From Streptomyces sp. MP131-18 (GTDB lineage: Bacteria; Actinomycetota; Actinomycetes; Streptomycetales; Streptomycetaceae), in contig NZ_LZNS01000001.1 of NCBI RefSeq assembly GCF_001984575.1, forward strand, positions 5,575,116 to 5,617,123: a stretch of 42,008 nt of DNA, written 5' to 3'. Position 1 is the stretch's first letter. The number at the start of each line of letters is the position of its first letter. Below the pieces are notes generated by a model, which had not been told where the DNA came from, ran no database searches, and saw only the letters and a list, made by a program, of their open reading frames with translations. Position numbers and translations under genes: made by a program. Below, piece after piece: positions 32,401 through 41,363 of the stretch.

Positions 32401-32886
32401 CATGACGGTTTGGTGGGCGCATGGCGTGTTCTGCGTGCCAGGCCGGGTGCGACGGCTGCTGAACTCATTCCCCGACTGGAAGATGCGATCCGGGGTGCCG
32501 AGTTGGACGTCCAAGCGATCCATGCGGAAGACGCTCCCGATATTGCGGGATCATTGGCTGTGGAGGCGATCTCCGCGGGGGTCCTCGCGATGCGTGCCTA
32601 TATCGAGAAGACGCGGTCACTAGCGCGTAATGCCGTGATGGGGGCTCTTGAGGTCGATGTTGTATGGGCGGAATGGTTGGCTGACAGCCCAGATGGCGAA
32701 GGGATCGTCGAGTGGAGCAGGCTTAGGGAGCACTACGACTATCAAGTTCGGGACGTCGCTGCATTGCTCAGCGTCGACAAAGCTGACGAGAAGGACCTGT
32801 TTCGTGACATCTCGATGCGTGCAGAACGGGAGAGCATGCCCGTCCTGGTTCGGATGAGGGAACTCGTGTCGAATGCGACCTCATGA
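32401..32886 (+). pseudogene. 5'-truncated hypothetical protein
   Basis: The open frame runs out of the IS256 fragment without a convincing start and reads about 160 residues to TGA 32886: ATAAELIPRLEDAIRGAELD, EDAPDIAGSLAVEAISAGV, EWLADSPDGEGIVEWSRL, MPVLVRMRELVSNATS. The codon use is less GC-biased than in neighbours, which suggests foreign origin. It looks helical and acidic. The natural N-terminus was probably removed by the IS256 insertion at about 32399. No family recognised. Confidence 0.5.
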
Positions 32887-33161
32887 CATGGGAGGGAAAG
32901 CGTGAAGACGCACAAACTGACGTCTGGAGGCGGGGGCCCGGCGGCCCAGGCTCCCGGTGGGCCGACAGGCACTGCTCGTCCTGGTGTCGGCGACGGGTGG
33001 ATCGTGGCCCTTTGGCGGTGAGTCAAAGCCGCCCGCCTGTGCGCGATCGGCGCGGGACATCCGTGCGAGGGCCTGCAAGTGGTCGACGGTCGATCCGACG
33101 GCGGGGGTGGCTCGATGCTCCTCTCCGGCGGGCCCGCGGGCGGAGCGGCGAGGAAAACATG
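32887..33161. other. Non-coding stretch between two truncated genes
   Basis: No gene is recognisable here. Open frames exist only because of high GC. It may contain the original promoter of the P-loop gene that follows. Confidence 0.4.
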
Positions 33162-33359
33162 TCGACGCGGGCCGGGGCCGCCATCAGAATCTCGGCCATG
33201 GACTCCCTCACCGTCCGCGTCCCCGGCCCGGCGCACGGCAGTCCGATCCCCGTGCTGTGGGTGTGCGGCCCGCCTGGGGCGGGCAAGACGACAGTCGCGT
33301 GGGAGTTCTGGTCCCGACTCGTCCGGGACGGGGTAGCCGTCGGCTACGCCGACATTGGG
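33162..33359 (+). pseudogene. N-terminal fragment of a P-loop NTPase/kinase
   Basis: From ATG 33162 (GAGGAAAAC upstream) the frame reads TVRVPGPAHGSPIPVLWVCGPPGAGKTTVAWEF: a beta strand, the Walker A motif GPPGAGKTT and a helix, then GVAVGYADI. This resembles small nucleotide kinases of Streptomyces whose next residues form an Asp-containing strand. Here similarity stops at about 33356 and the frame runs on into unrelated DNA over the opposite-strand gene. Only the first ~65 residues remain, so the protein is not functional. From 33360 to 33511 I see nothing else. Confidence 0.6.
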
Positions 33360-33511
33360 CTTGCTTTCCGTGAGGCATGCAGGGTGAGTCGTCGAGGGTT
33401 GCTGCGTGGACGAGGTGGGTGGCATCAGTGGAGGGCTGTCGCCAACGCGGATCGGTGGGCAGCGGTGTGGCCGTGTTCGCGTAGGGACCTGAAGCGGGGT
33501 AGGCGGTCGGG

Positions 33512-34570
33512 TCAGCGCTGGAGCAGAGATCGGACGACGAACGTCATGTGCTGGATGTTTCCGGCCCGCAGCCAGTCGGTGACCTGGCCCGTGCCGTGCT
33601 TGGAGGTGAGGGGGCCTTCGGCGCAGTCCCGCAGCCAGGTCTCCCCGGCGCTGGCCACCGCCCCTCGGAACTCGGGCAGCTCGCGGATTCGGCGTGCCGC
33701 CGCACGGATGCCCGCCGCGCGGTCGGGCCCTCTGTTCCACACCTTGCACAGCACGAACCAGCTGTCGATGGTGTAGCGCAGGACGCCCCAGGGCGGGCCC
33801 CCGCCGGCCGGCTGCTGGGCGAGCGCGGCGACGGGCTGGACGCCGTAGTCGCCGTAGGCGAGCAACGGCACGTAGTCACGGCCACTCGCCCGTGTCTCGT
33901 GCCACATCCGCCAGTCGGCGCGGGGCTCTTCGTGGAGTGCTCCCGGCTCCAGCATGTCGTCCGTGACGTGAGGGAATCCCCCGCCGAGAACGGCGACGGT
34001 CCGCCAGTTCGCCAGGGGCCAGAGGGCGTCGAGGGCGCGCAGGGCCTCCTTGGCGGCGTCCGGGCGGCCCGGAAGGACACCGCACAGATCGAGCAGCAGA
34101 TCGACGGGCACGTCGGGGCCGGCGTGAGCGAGAAGGCGGTCGACGTCCTCGGCCGTATCACCGCTCCACTCACCCGGCACGCGTACGCGGACGCCCACCC
34201 CGCAACCGCGGAGGCGAGCCGTCTCCAGAGCGGCGGATCGCTGGGCCGCGCTCCGCTCGGGCCCGGTCACCGGGCGGAGCAGGCCGGAGAGCCCCGTGCA
34301 CTCGGACAGGATCTCCGCCAGCGCCGGTATCTGCGCCTCTTCGGCGAACGGGGCGTCGACCCATCCAGGATGGCGGCGGTGCGCTCCGCGCACCCGATCC
34401 ACTTCCTTCTTCCAGGGAGTGTTGTTCAGCGCCGCCGGGGGCACACCTGGGCACGGCGGCAGGTTCCACAGCGGGGCCATCGCGGCCTGGAGGTCCGGCC
34501 GGACACCCAGGTAGGCCAGCCGTGCGTGCTGCCGGACGGGAAGGACGGGGACGTAGCGCGGTACGGACAT
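33512..34570 (-). CDS. Beta-family protein (PF14350-like)
   Basis: The 352-residue protein begins SVPRYVPVLPVRQHARLAYLGV, the usual opening of the beta protein family named after a phage T4 product, and continues with DVPVDLLLDLCGVL, ANWRTVAVLGGGFP, GRDYVPLLAYGDYGVQP and LRYTIDSWFVL, all in the expected order. ATG 34570 was preferred over 34588 because GGAG lies 5 bases upstream. The family is widespread in mobile and defence-rich regions but has no settled function. It is the only apparently intact gene in this decayed stretch. Confidence 0.78.
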   Translation of the reverse strand: MSVPRYVPVLPVRQHARLAYLGVRPDLQAAMAPLWNLPPCPGVPPAALNNTPWKKEVDRVRGAHRRHPGWVDAPFAEEAQIPALAEILSECTGLSGLLRPVTGPERSAAQRSAALETARLRGCGVGVRVRVPGEWSGDTAEDVDRLLAHAGPDVPVDLLLDLCGVLPGRPDAAKEALRALDALWPLANWRTVAVLGGGFPHVTDDMLEPGALHEEPRADWRMWHETRASGRDYVPLLAYGDYGVQPVAALAQQPAGGGPPWGVLRYTIDSWFVLCKVWNRGPDRAAGIRAAARRIRELPEFRGAVASAGETWLRDCAEGPLTSKHGTGQVTDWLRAGNIQHMTFVVRSLLQR

Positions 34571-34967
34571 CGCGGCTCCCTCGGACAACCCGCGTGCTTC
34601 CCTCCTTTGTCAGGGTCTGCGCCGGATGGCTCACCGGGAAAGGACGCCTTTTCGGTCGGGATGGCTGAAATGCGCGAGGCCCCGACCCGGCTGTGGCGTG
34701 CGTTGCACTATTCGTGATGCTCAGTGGGGGGCCACATGCGCGGCGCATAACGGGGTGTCTCTCCCGGCGGGCAGCCGGGGCGGGGAGTGACGTCGGCTCC
34801 GTGCATCGTGAAGAGCCCGGTGCCGTTTCCAGTGCGGTGCGCCCGCGGTCACCGTTGCGCCGGAGCCGCTTCTCATCCCGGTGCGGCAGGAGGACACGGG
34901 GGGCGGCTTCTGGAACTCGCCTGTGGGCAAGGGTCTTCAGTTCCTCGGTGAGGTCATCGGGATCAAA
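34571..34967. other. Unassigned DNA between the beta-family gene and an IS982 remnant
   Basis: No gene recognised. A minus-strand frame continues from the IS982 fragment as DPDDLTEELKTLAHRRVPEA, which is not IS982 sequence and may be a scrap of another gene. The promoter of the beta-family gene should lie at its left end. Confidence 0.4.
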
Positions 34968-35412
34968 GTAACGCGTGTGACTGGCGCAGTACCCGTACCT
35001 TGCCCATCCGGCCAGGTCGGAGCGCTTGACGGTCTCACGGGAATGGCCGCACTCAACCGGCGTGGAGTCCACGCCCCATACATCGTCGCTCCACAGCGTG
35101 GTTCCCGGGCCGGCGTGTGGGCCACGTGGCGGACGAGGTCTACGGACTTGCGCAGGCGCTTGTTGCAGCCGGGCTGCTTGGGCAGGTAGGGGAAAAGGTG
35201 CCGCAGGTGGGCATGAGCGTGCCGGAGCCACCGCGCCTCGGAAGTGAGCCGAGCATGGCCTGCATCATCGTCAGGGTCACCAGCTCGGCGTCGCTGAGCT
35301 GCGGCGCGATGCCAACAGCTGGCCGCCACGGCCCGAACTGCGGCGAATCCTTCAGCAGATCATCGGTCTTCACGTAGATCGCGGTCGCCAGGAAGTCCAA
35401 TTCTGTCTCCAC
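34968..35412 (-). pseudogene. IS982-family transposase N-terminal fragment, frameshifted and truncated
   Basis: Three successive minus-strand frames are needed. The first starts at ATG 35412 (ELDFLATAIYVKTDDLLKD, PQLSDAELVTLTMMQAMLG). The second reads SEARWLRHAHAHLRHLFPYL and KQPGCNKRLRK. The third reads LWSDDVWGVDSTPVECGHSR and GWARYGYCASHTRYF, containing the catalytic Asp of the VVDSTPV motif. After RYF the match stops abruptly. At least two frameshifts plus loss of the C-terminal half mean no active enzyme. Confidence 0.85.
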
Positions 35413-35482
35413 ACACCGACATTGGACTCTCTCGCCTCGACTGAGCAGGGAATCGCGGCAATCCCGGCATGGATATTTCCGA

Positions 35483-36457
35483 CTACGGTGTCAGCACGAT
35501 CCTGCCGAAGACCTCGCCCGCGTCCATTTTCTGGTGCGCCAGCACGGCTGCGTCCAGTGGCAGCACCTCATGCACCACTGTTTCAATCTCGCCCCGGCTC
35601 GCTGCGGCGAACTGCTCGCTCCGCACGGCACGCCGGTCGGATCCGGTGACGGTGGCTGCGCTGAAAGCGGCAAAGGACATCGACTTCTGGAACGCCGCCA
35701 TGATCTTCGTGCCGAAGTCCGCCGGTGGCTGGCCTGCGACAGCGCCCACGGCCACCATGCGGCCGTTCGGGTTGAGCCGGTCGAAGAACGACGGCATGTC
35801 CTCGCCGGCCACCACGTCGATGATGACGTCATACCCTGCGGGAACTGGTTCCTCTCCGCCGCCGGAGCGGTCCAGCACGTGGGTGGCGCCGAGGCGTCGC
35901 AGCTGCTCGCCGCGCTCGGCCGAGGAGGTGGTGACCGCCACCGCGGCGGCGCCGCCGTGAGCGGCGAGTTGCACGGCCATGATCCCGATGCTTCCGGCCG
36001 CGCCACGCACCAGGACCGTCTCCCCGGGAGCGAAGTGGGCGTGGCGGAGCCCGAAGTGGGCCACCACGCCGGAACTGCCGAGTGTCACCGCATCGACCGC
36101 GGAGAGGTTCACGGGCAGGGGAACGATCTCTTCGACCGGTGCGAGGGCCTGTTCGACGTAGCCTCCGCCGGTGCCGGTGAAGGCCCACACCCGCCCGCCG
36201 ATCCACGAGGCGTCGACGCCGTCACCGACCGCGGTCACGGTGCCCGCCACCTCGCTGCCTGGGATGTGGCCCTCCTTGAAGCCGTAGGCGGCCAGGGCCC
36301 CGCTTCGGATCACGGTGTCGACTCCACCGACGCCCACGGCGTCGGTGGCGATCACCACTTGTCCGGCAGCAGGTGCGGGAGCCGGCAGGTCGACAACGGC
36401 CAGACCTTCAGGACCCCCGTACGTCTGGATCGCGATTGCCTTCAACGTCGTCCCCAT
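35483..36457 (-). CDS. NADP-dependent quinone-oxidoreductase-like MDR protein (zinc-free)
   Basis: The 324-residue medium-chain reductase has the GroES-like head (AIAIQTYGGPEGLAVVDLPAP), GSEVAGTVTAVGDGV and the Rossmann motif VLVRGAAGSIGIMAVQLAAHGG followed by AVTTSSAERGEQLRRLGATHVLD. The zinc-binding Cys/His residues of alcohol dehydrogenases are absent, placing it with quinone oxidoreductases (QOR/Qor2). It is divergent from a TetR gene with a palindromic operator between, so it is probably the repressed target that detoxifies an electrophile or quinone. The ATG at 36457 has only a weak ribosome binding site. Confidence 0.88.
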   Translation of the reverse strand: MGTTLKAIAIQTYGGPEGLAVVDLPAPAPAAGQVVIATDAVGVGGVDTVIRSGALAAYGFKEGHIPGSEVAGTVTAVGDGVDASWIGGRVWAFTGTGGGYVEQALAPVEEIVPLPVNLSAVDAVTLGSSGVVAHFGLRHAHFAPGETVLVRGAAGSIGIMAVQLAAHGGAAAVAVTTSSAERGEQLRRLGATHVLDRSGGGEEPVPAGYDVIIDVVAGEDMPSFFDRLNPNGRMVAVGAVAGQPPADFGTKIMAAFQKSMSFAAFSAATVTGSDRRAVRSEQFAAASRGEIETVVHEVLPLDAAVLAHQKMDAGEVFGRIVLTP

Positions 36458-36601
36458 GTTCTTGGACCGATCAAGTGCGGTCGTGCTCAGTACCCGCCGC
36501 CGATCGCCGCCGATGGCGGGAGGGGTGCACGGCACGGTAGCGGTTGGGCTCCGGTGCTGTGCGCCCCGATGATCTCGGTGAGCTGCTACGTCCGGAACGC
36601 T

Positions 36602-36621
36602 AACGGACGCCCCCGTCCGTT
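36602..36621. promoter_or_regulatory. TetR-type operator palindrome
   Basis: AACGGACG and CGTCCGTT are separated by CCCC, a perfect 8-bp inverted repeat, 16 bases before the TetR start codon and about 145 bases from the oxidoreductase start. The size and symmetry are typical for a TetR dimer pair and predict autorepression with control of the divergent gene. Confidence 0.75.
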
Positions 36622-36637
36622 TAGGTAAAGTGAGAGC

Positions 36638-37267
36638 ATGGTCGACCGTTTGCCTCACACCCTGCGTTCGGACGCGCTGGACAACCGCGAGCGCATCCTC
36701 GACGCGGCCCGAGCACTGTTCTCCGCCGACGGCCTGGACGTGCCGATGCGGGAGATCGCGCGGTGCGCGGGGGTCGGACCTGCCACCTTGTATCGTCACT
36801 TTCCGACCAAGCAGGTACTGGCCACCGAAGCCTTCGCGGACCAGCTGCGCGCGTGTCGCACCATCGTCGACGACGCGTGCGCCGATCCCGATCCGTGGCG
36901 TGGCCTTTGCCTGGTGATCGAAAAGATCTGTGAGCTGCACGCGCGGGATCGGGGTTTCAGCGAAGCCTTCATGTCGGCCTTTCCAGGGGCGCCGGATGTC
37001 GCGGACCGTGAGTACACGGTGAAAGCGGTCGCCGGACTGGCTCAGCGGGCCAAAGACGCAGGGCACCTGCGGTCCGATTTCGTCCTGGACGACCTCATTC
37101 TCATCCTCATGGCCAACAAGGGGATCCACATGAGATCGACCGACACCCAGGTCATGGCCTCCCGACGCTTCGCTGGGTTGGCGATCCAGGCGTTCGAAGC
37201 CTGCCCTCAGCAAGCACCACTACCACCAGCGGCACGACTGGTATCCGCAGCACCGGACAGCGCCTGA
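36638..37267 (+). CDS. TetR-family transcriptional regulator
   Basis: The 209-residue protein has the TetR helix-turn-helix at residues 15-62 (RERILDAARALFSADGLDVPMREIARCAGVGPATLYRHFPTKQ in pieces) and a ligand domain with Trp/Cys/Phe-lined helices (DPWRGLCLVIEKICEL, FSEAFMSAFPG, DDLILILMANKGI). ATG 36638 has GTGAGAG upstream. It is divergent from the quinone-oxidoreductase-like gene, the standard arrangement for a repressor and its target. Confidence 0.93.
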   Translation: MVDRLPHTLRSDALDNRERILDAARALFSADGLDVPMREIARCAGVGPATLYRHFPTKQVLATEAFADQLRACRTIVDDACADPDPWRGLCLVIEKICELHARDRGFSEAFMSAFPGAPDVADREYTVKAVAGLAQRAKDAGHLRSDFVLDDLILILMANKGIHMRSTDTQVMASRRFAGLAIQAFEACPQQAPLPPAARLVSAAPDSA

Positions 37268-37320
37268 CCGTGGGCGAGCGGTATCCACGCTCGACCCACG
37301 AACCACTCGGAACAGATCAT

Positions 37321-37490
37321 CTAGGTCCTGTCCTGTCGATCTTGTCGGATAAGCCCGCGGCGTCAGATGCGGTGCATCGCAAGGCGCCGGATCGCAGCTC
37401 ATACCTGTCCGTATTCGCGCGATTCGGTAACGCAGCGAGGTGCCGTAGCTGGCGTCGCGGGCCCGGCAAGATCGGCCGGACAGGGCCTAG
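37321..37490. mobile_element. 170-bp MITE-like element with terminal inverted repeats and CTAG flanks
   Basis: The left end (37321-37348) and the reverse complement of the right end (37463-37490) agree at 24 of 28 bases: CTAGG, CCTGTCC, CGATCTTG and CGG are shared blocks. Both ends carry CTAG, matching the YTAR target duplications made by the IS5 subgroup. The interior of about 110 bp is too short for a transposase, so this is a non-autonomous miniature element. It sits in the intergenic gap between tetR and the galactanase gene. Confidence 0.7.
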
Positions 37491-37649
37491 GCGAACCAGA
37501 GCAACTGCGGCGACCGTAGAAATCTGCTCCGGACCAGTTCACCAGGGGTTTCCAGCGGCTGAGCGTCTCACCTGATCTGATCGCCCAGGTTGGAGCCGGT
37601 CTCATGAACCCGCTCCTCAGCGACGGGACAGCTCGCACGGGATGGTGAC

Positions 37650-37678
37650 GCGGGGTGGCAGCCGGGCTGCCACCCCGC
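37650..37678. terminator. Strong GC hairpin in the tetR-galactanase gap
   Basis: A perfect 13-bp stem, GCGGGGTGGCAGC (37650-37662) and GCTGCCACCCCGC (37666-37678), with a CGG loop. It is not immediately behind a gene; it may terminate tetR readthrough or belong to another small mobile element. From 37491 to 37649 I see no gene. Confidence 0.65.
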
Positions 37679-37792
37679 ATCGTCGTTGTGCGGGCGGTGT
37701 CCCGGGCTGAGGGCCTGGTGCCTTCCCAGTAGTCCGCCAGCCGGGCCACCAACCCGCACACACGCAGAATCCTCCGCCCCGAACAAGCTGAA

Positions 37793-37820
37793 AGGGCCCG
37801 TCAGCAAGCTGACGGGCCCT
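37793..37820 (-). terminator. Terminator of the galactanase gene
   Basis: A perfect 12-bp stem, AGGGCCCGTCAG (37793-37804) and CTGACGGGCCCT (37809-37820), with a 4-base loop, 15 bases beyond the galactanase stop. On the minus strand it is followed by TTTC, a short U-tract. Confidence 0.88.
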
Positions 37821-37835
37821 CATACAAGATCTAGG

Positions 37836-40202
37836 CTAAAGGTCGCGGCATTGCAACGACTTCGGACCGCTCACCGTGTTGGTCGATGCATTGTTCACCG
37901 GCGGCTCTGCGTTTTCGCTGCACGACAGTGGACCACTGATGGTGTTCCCTGCGATCACGTTCCACCCATGCGTCCGATTCACCGTCACCGGGCCGTTGAT
38001 TGTATTCGGACCACATCCCAGCACCGGGTTGCCGATGGTCACCGACGAAGTCCCGGACAATGTCACCGGGCCGGAGATCCGGCTGTCGCAGATCACCGCC
38101 ACTGCCGCGCCGTCTGCCCGCACCGGACCGCCGATCACCGCACCGTCCGCCTGGAGCGAGGCGCCGGCCCGCACCGACACCGGGCCCGACACCGTCGCCC
38201 CGTCCAGGCAGGTCACGCCCTCGGTCACCGTCAGCGGCCCGGTATGCCGGCCGGTGATCACCCGGTCGCAGTCGAGGGCAGCATTCGTATCGACGACGTC
38301 GATCACCGCAGTCACCGAACCGTACTCGGTCGAGCCGTGGACCGTGACCCGGCCGGCGGTGTCGGTGGCGCCGTCCGGTACCGGGTCCCATTCCACCAGG
38401 AGCGGCTCGTTCGAACCATCGGCCATGGTCATCCCCTCCACCGAATCCGGCAGCGCCACCTCACCGCCGACCTGCGCGCCCGTGTACACGGTGTCCTCCA
38501 CCACGTGCGTCGCGTGGCTCTTGTTGAAGACATCGATCGACGCGTTCGGCTCCCAGGTCTGCGTCATGCCCGGTACGGCGGTGAACATGGACTGCCATCT
38601 CGCAGGCTCCCACGCCAGCACGCCCGCGCCCTGGTTGTTCGGGATGTCATTGGCGATCCGGAACACGTGCTGGAGGGCGTCGGCCTGGCCCTGAACGGTT
38701 CGTGGGTACGTCGAGTTGGGCATCGGGGCCCCGCCGCCGCCCGATGCCGGGTAGGAGGTCTCGGCGATGTCGATCTTGTAATCCGGGTGCGCCGCCGCCA
38801 CCGCGTTCAGGGTGCCCTCGATGTGATCCGGCGACCCGTGCCATTCCGGGTAGTAGGAATGGGCGAGAACATCAGGGTCGGCGCCCTTGGCGTTCAACCG
38901 GGTCAGGTACTGGTCCCAGAACTCGAGCGCCTTGTCGCCCCGGCCGGTGGCGATGTGCGCCTCGACATCGATGTCCTCACCGTGGTCGGCCGACACGTCG
39001 CGGACGGCCTGGACTCCCGCCGCGGACAGCGTCGTGAACCGGTCCCAAGCCTCCTCGTAGAGCCGCTGCTCCTCCGGGTCTTCGGAGCCCCAGTACTCCC
39101 AGAGCAGACCACCGCCTGGCTGCGACTGGTAGATCTCCGGCTGGTCCCGGAAGTACGGCGGATCGGTGGTGCCGATCAGCGCCGCCTCACTGCCGTACAT
39201 GAAACCGTTGATGATTTCGTTGCCGATCGCCACCTTGTCCGGGGTCGTGCCCTGCTCGATCAACTGCCCCACGTTGTCGTAGGTGTAGTCGTACACCGCC
39301 TGCGTCAGGTCGTCGAACTCCAGCTCGGCCCACGCCCGCGGCTTCGGCTGCTTGGCCGGGTCGGCCCACGAGTCCGCGTAGTGGAAGTCGATTCCCAGAC
39401 CCATGTCCCGCTCGGCCTTGATCCACTCGGCGACCTCGAGCGTTCGCTCCGGGCCCTGGTAAGGCACGGGCAGCACGTCGCCCGAAGATTCGCTGCGAGG
39501 CTCGTTGAAGACGCGCAGCCGGATGTATTCCAAGCCACGGTCCTGGAGCACGTCGAGGAGGTGAGGACCCGCACCCGGGTCCTCCTCATTCGGACTCACC
39601 CAGTAATTGCGTCCTTCGGCGACATCGTTGTCCACCCAGGAGGCGTCGGCGCCGAGGATCAGGTCGTCACGCAGGTAGTTGTAGACGCTGAGCTCGCTGA
39701 TACCCAGTGTCGCGCCCGGCGAGGCTCCCGTGAACGCCACCCGCACGAATCTCGTTCCCGGCTGGGTGAAGAGATCGACCGATCCGCGCCCGGGCTGGTG
39801 GTTGGCCGAGTGGTCGGCGATGACCTCCCAACTGCCACCGTCCGTGGACGACTCGACGACGTACTGGTAGACCGCCCCGGCATCCGGGAAGACGACTTCG
39901 ACCTTCCTGACGTTGTCGTAGGCGCCGCCCAGATCCAGCGTCAGCCACTGGTCCGCCGATGTGCCGTCCGCCATCCACGCCGTCCCGTCGTCCTGGTCGA
40001 TCGCCAGGTCAGCGGTGGACGCCCCGCTGCTGACATCGACGCCGGCCCAGGGCTTCTCACTGATGTCACTCTCGATCGGTGAGATCTCGGCCTCGCCGAA
40101 GTATGCGGAGGCCGGGGCAGCCGACCCGAGTGCTACTGCGCCGCTGGCCACGGTGACCGCGGTGATGATGCTGAGTGCGGTGCGGATGGGATGTTTTCGC
40201 AT
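37836..40202 (-). CDS. Secreted GH53 arabinogalactan endo-beta-1,4-galactanase, modular
   Basis: The enzyme cleaves beta-1,4-galactan side chains of plant pectin outside the cell. Layout of the 788 residues: signal peptide 1-33 (cleavage ASA-YF), CBM32/F5-8C-like domain about 45-175 (DQWLTLDLGG, RFVRVAFTGA), GH53 barrel about 183-560 with acid/base Glu329 (IGNEIINGF) and nucleophile Glu481 (IAETSYP), Big_4-like domain about 585-637 (LLVEWDPVPDG), and a C-terminal domain of about 140 residues built on repeated SGPV/NGPV units with scattered Cys, probably a short beta-helix. The catalytic domain carries an extra segment around 340-380. ATG 40202 is preceded by GAGGA. A putative LacI-type site lies further upstream, on the far side of a gene-free gap. 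Confidence 0.9.
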   Translation of the reverse strand: MRKHPIRTALSIITAVTVASGAVALGSAAPASAYFGEAEISPIESDISEKPWAGVDVSSGASTADLAIDQDDGTAWMADGTSADQWLTLDLGGAYDNVRKVEVVFPDAGAVYQYVVESSTDGGSWEVIADHSANHQPGRGSVDLFTQPGTRFVRVAFTGASPGATLGISELSVYNYLRDDLILGADASWVDNDVAEGRNYWVSPNEEDPGAGPHLLDVLQDRGLEYIRLRVFNEPRSESSGDVLPVPYQGPERTLEVAEWIKAERDMGLGIDFHYADSWADPAKQPKPRAWAELEFDDLTQAVYDYTYDNVGQLIEQGTTPDKVAIGNEIINGFMYGSEAALIGTTDPPYFRDQPEIYQSQPGGGLLWEYWGSEDPEEQRLYEEAWDRFTTLSAAGVQAVRDVSADHGEDIDVEAHIATGRGDKALEFWDQYLTRLNAKGADPDVLAHSYYPEWHGSPDHIEGTLNAVAAAHPDYKIDIAETSYPASGGGGAPMPNSTYPRTVQGQADALQHVFRIANDIPNNQGAGVLAWEPARWQSMFTAVPGMTQTWEPNASIDVFNKSHATHVVEDTVYTGAQVGGEVALPDSVEGMTMADGSNEPLLVEWDPVPDGATDTAGRVTVHGSTEYGSVTAVIDVVDTNAALDCDRVITGRHTGPLTVTEGVTCLDGATVSGPVSVRAGASLQADGAVIGGPVRADGAAVAVICDSRISGPVTLSGTSSVTIGNPVLGCGPNTINGPVTVNRTHGWNVIAGNTISGPLSCSENAEPPVNNASTNTVSGPKSLQCRDL

Positions 40203-41070
40203 CTTGCTTGGTCCTCATCTCTGCATCCCCGAGTGGGAGCACAACTGTGTTCCAGCGAGACATCAAGGCCATCCGGCGAATGACAGACGTTCGCCGACGA
40301 CCACGGCCCGCCCGGTCGGCGAGGCGGCATGGCATGCTTACTCGCCCACAGGGTGGCTACTGCTTGGTCGGGTAGACCGACGTCGCCCAGCGCGGCCCGA
40401 CCCCTCGGGCTTCTCGGCCGGCCGTAGCGATGTCGACGGCGGGTCACCGTCGAACTCACCGCACCGGCGGAGCACGGCCGGGTTCCGGTCGGTGCGTCCT
40501 AGCCCTGCAGCTCTTCCCGGGAAAAACGATTGGAACGATTCATACTCTTTGCCGAGAGCCGCCAGGGAGGCGCGCCCGTTCCCCGGAGCCACAAAGGCTC
40601 AGGAGGGCACGGAATGCCCCTTGCCCATGCTGCTGGCCGAGCCGGCCACTTGGGCATGTTGCCGCCAGCGGCGCTCCGGAACCGCCGGGCCTGCCCGCTG
40701 CCGAACGCCTGGGCCCCTCGCATCGGCAGCCCGGGGTATCGGATGAGCCTCCTCCCTGCTGGTTGAAACGTTTTTAGCGCAGTGAGTATCGCGGGGGAGT
40801 TCGGCCGCGTCAAGAGATGTTTCTTCGGGTTCCGGAAAGAGGTGGAACGTCCGCGCACGGGTCATCGAGGCGTCACCGAGTCCGCTGGCGGCGCTCGGTC
40901 GGGCCCCCGCCTGTCGGTCACTGAGGGTCAGACGGGCGGCGAACCGTGCACCGTCCCCGCAAGCCGGTCCAGCCGTCGGTTCGCCGCCCGGTCTCGGCGA
41001 AGAGCCACCTGGGTCGCCGACCGCCTTGGGCAACGCACCGCTGTCGGCGTCGGGTTGACCAATCGCCGCC
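40203..41070. other. 868-base stretch without a recognisable gene
   Basis: It must contain the galactanase promoter at its left end. Open frames on both strands (for example 40530-40766 plus and 40499-40858 minus) show no family features, are rich in Arg/Pro/Gly, and look like GC-driven chance frames. GGAACGATTC near 40530 and a poly-A interruption (GGGAAAAACG) are the only local low-GC features. Confidence 0.4.
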
Positions 41071-41086
41071 ATGTTAACGCTGCCAT
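41071..41086. promoter_or_regulatory. Candidate LacI-family operator
   Basis: ATGTTAACGCTGCCAT is an imperfect 16-bp palindrome (10 of 16 positions symmetric) centred on CG, the hallmark of LacI-family operators controlling glycosidase genes in actinomycetes. It overlaps the upstream side of a good promoter at 41100. Confidence 0.4.
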
Positions 41087-41099
41087 CGGGCCGCATGCC

Positions 41100-41128
41100 T
41101 TGACAGCCTCATTTTTCGTCGATAACAC
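41100..41128 (+). promoter_or_regulatory. Candidate housekeeping promoter
   Basis: A perfect TTGACA (41100-41105) is followed after 17 bases by TAACAC (41123-41128) within an AT-rich patch (TTTTTCGTCGATAAC). It points toward the degraded gene at 41364 and may be the surviving promoter of that operon. Confidence 0.5.
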
Positions 41129-41363
41129 TCACGATGCAACACGAACTGTGCACGTTCACAGGGAGAATGAGGGACAGAATCGACGACAGCACGCATGCAC
41201 CACGCACGTACTCTGGGAACGCTCACAGGCTGGTGGGCGCGCACAGGCGTCGTGGTCACATGCCAGGCAGCTACGCAGCTCACCATGCCGTTCAGGGCCC
41301 CGTTCGCTTGACGGCCTGGCGAGTGCTCTCATCCTCACCGGCGGATACAGGAGGTTCGGCAGG

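Noticed and set aside
40530..40766. 78-codon plus-strand ORF after the galactanase
   Set aside because: Composition is Arg/Pro/Gly-rich without a ribosome binding site or family match, and a comparable frame exists on the other strand.
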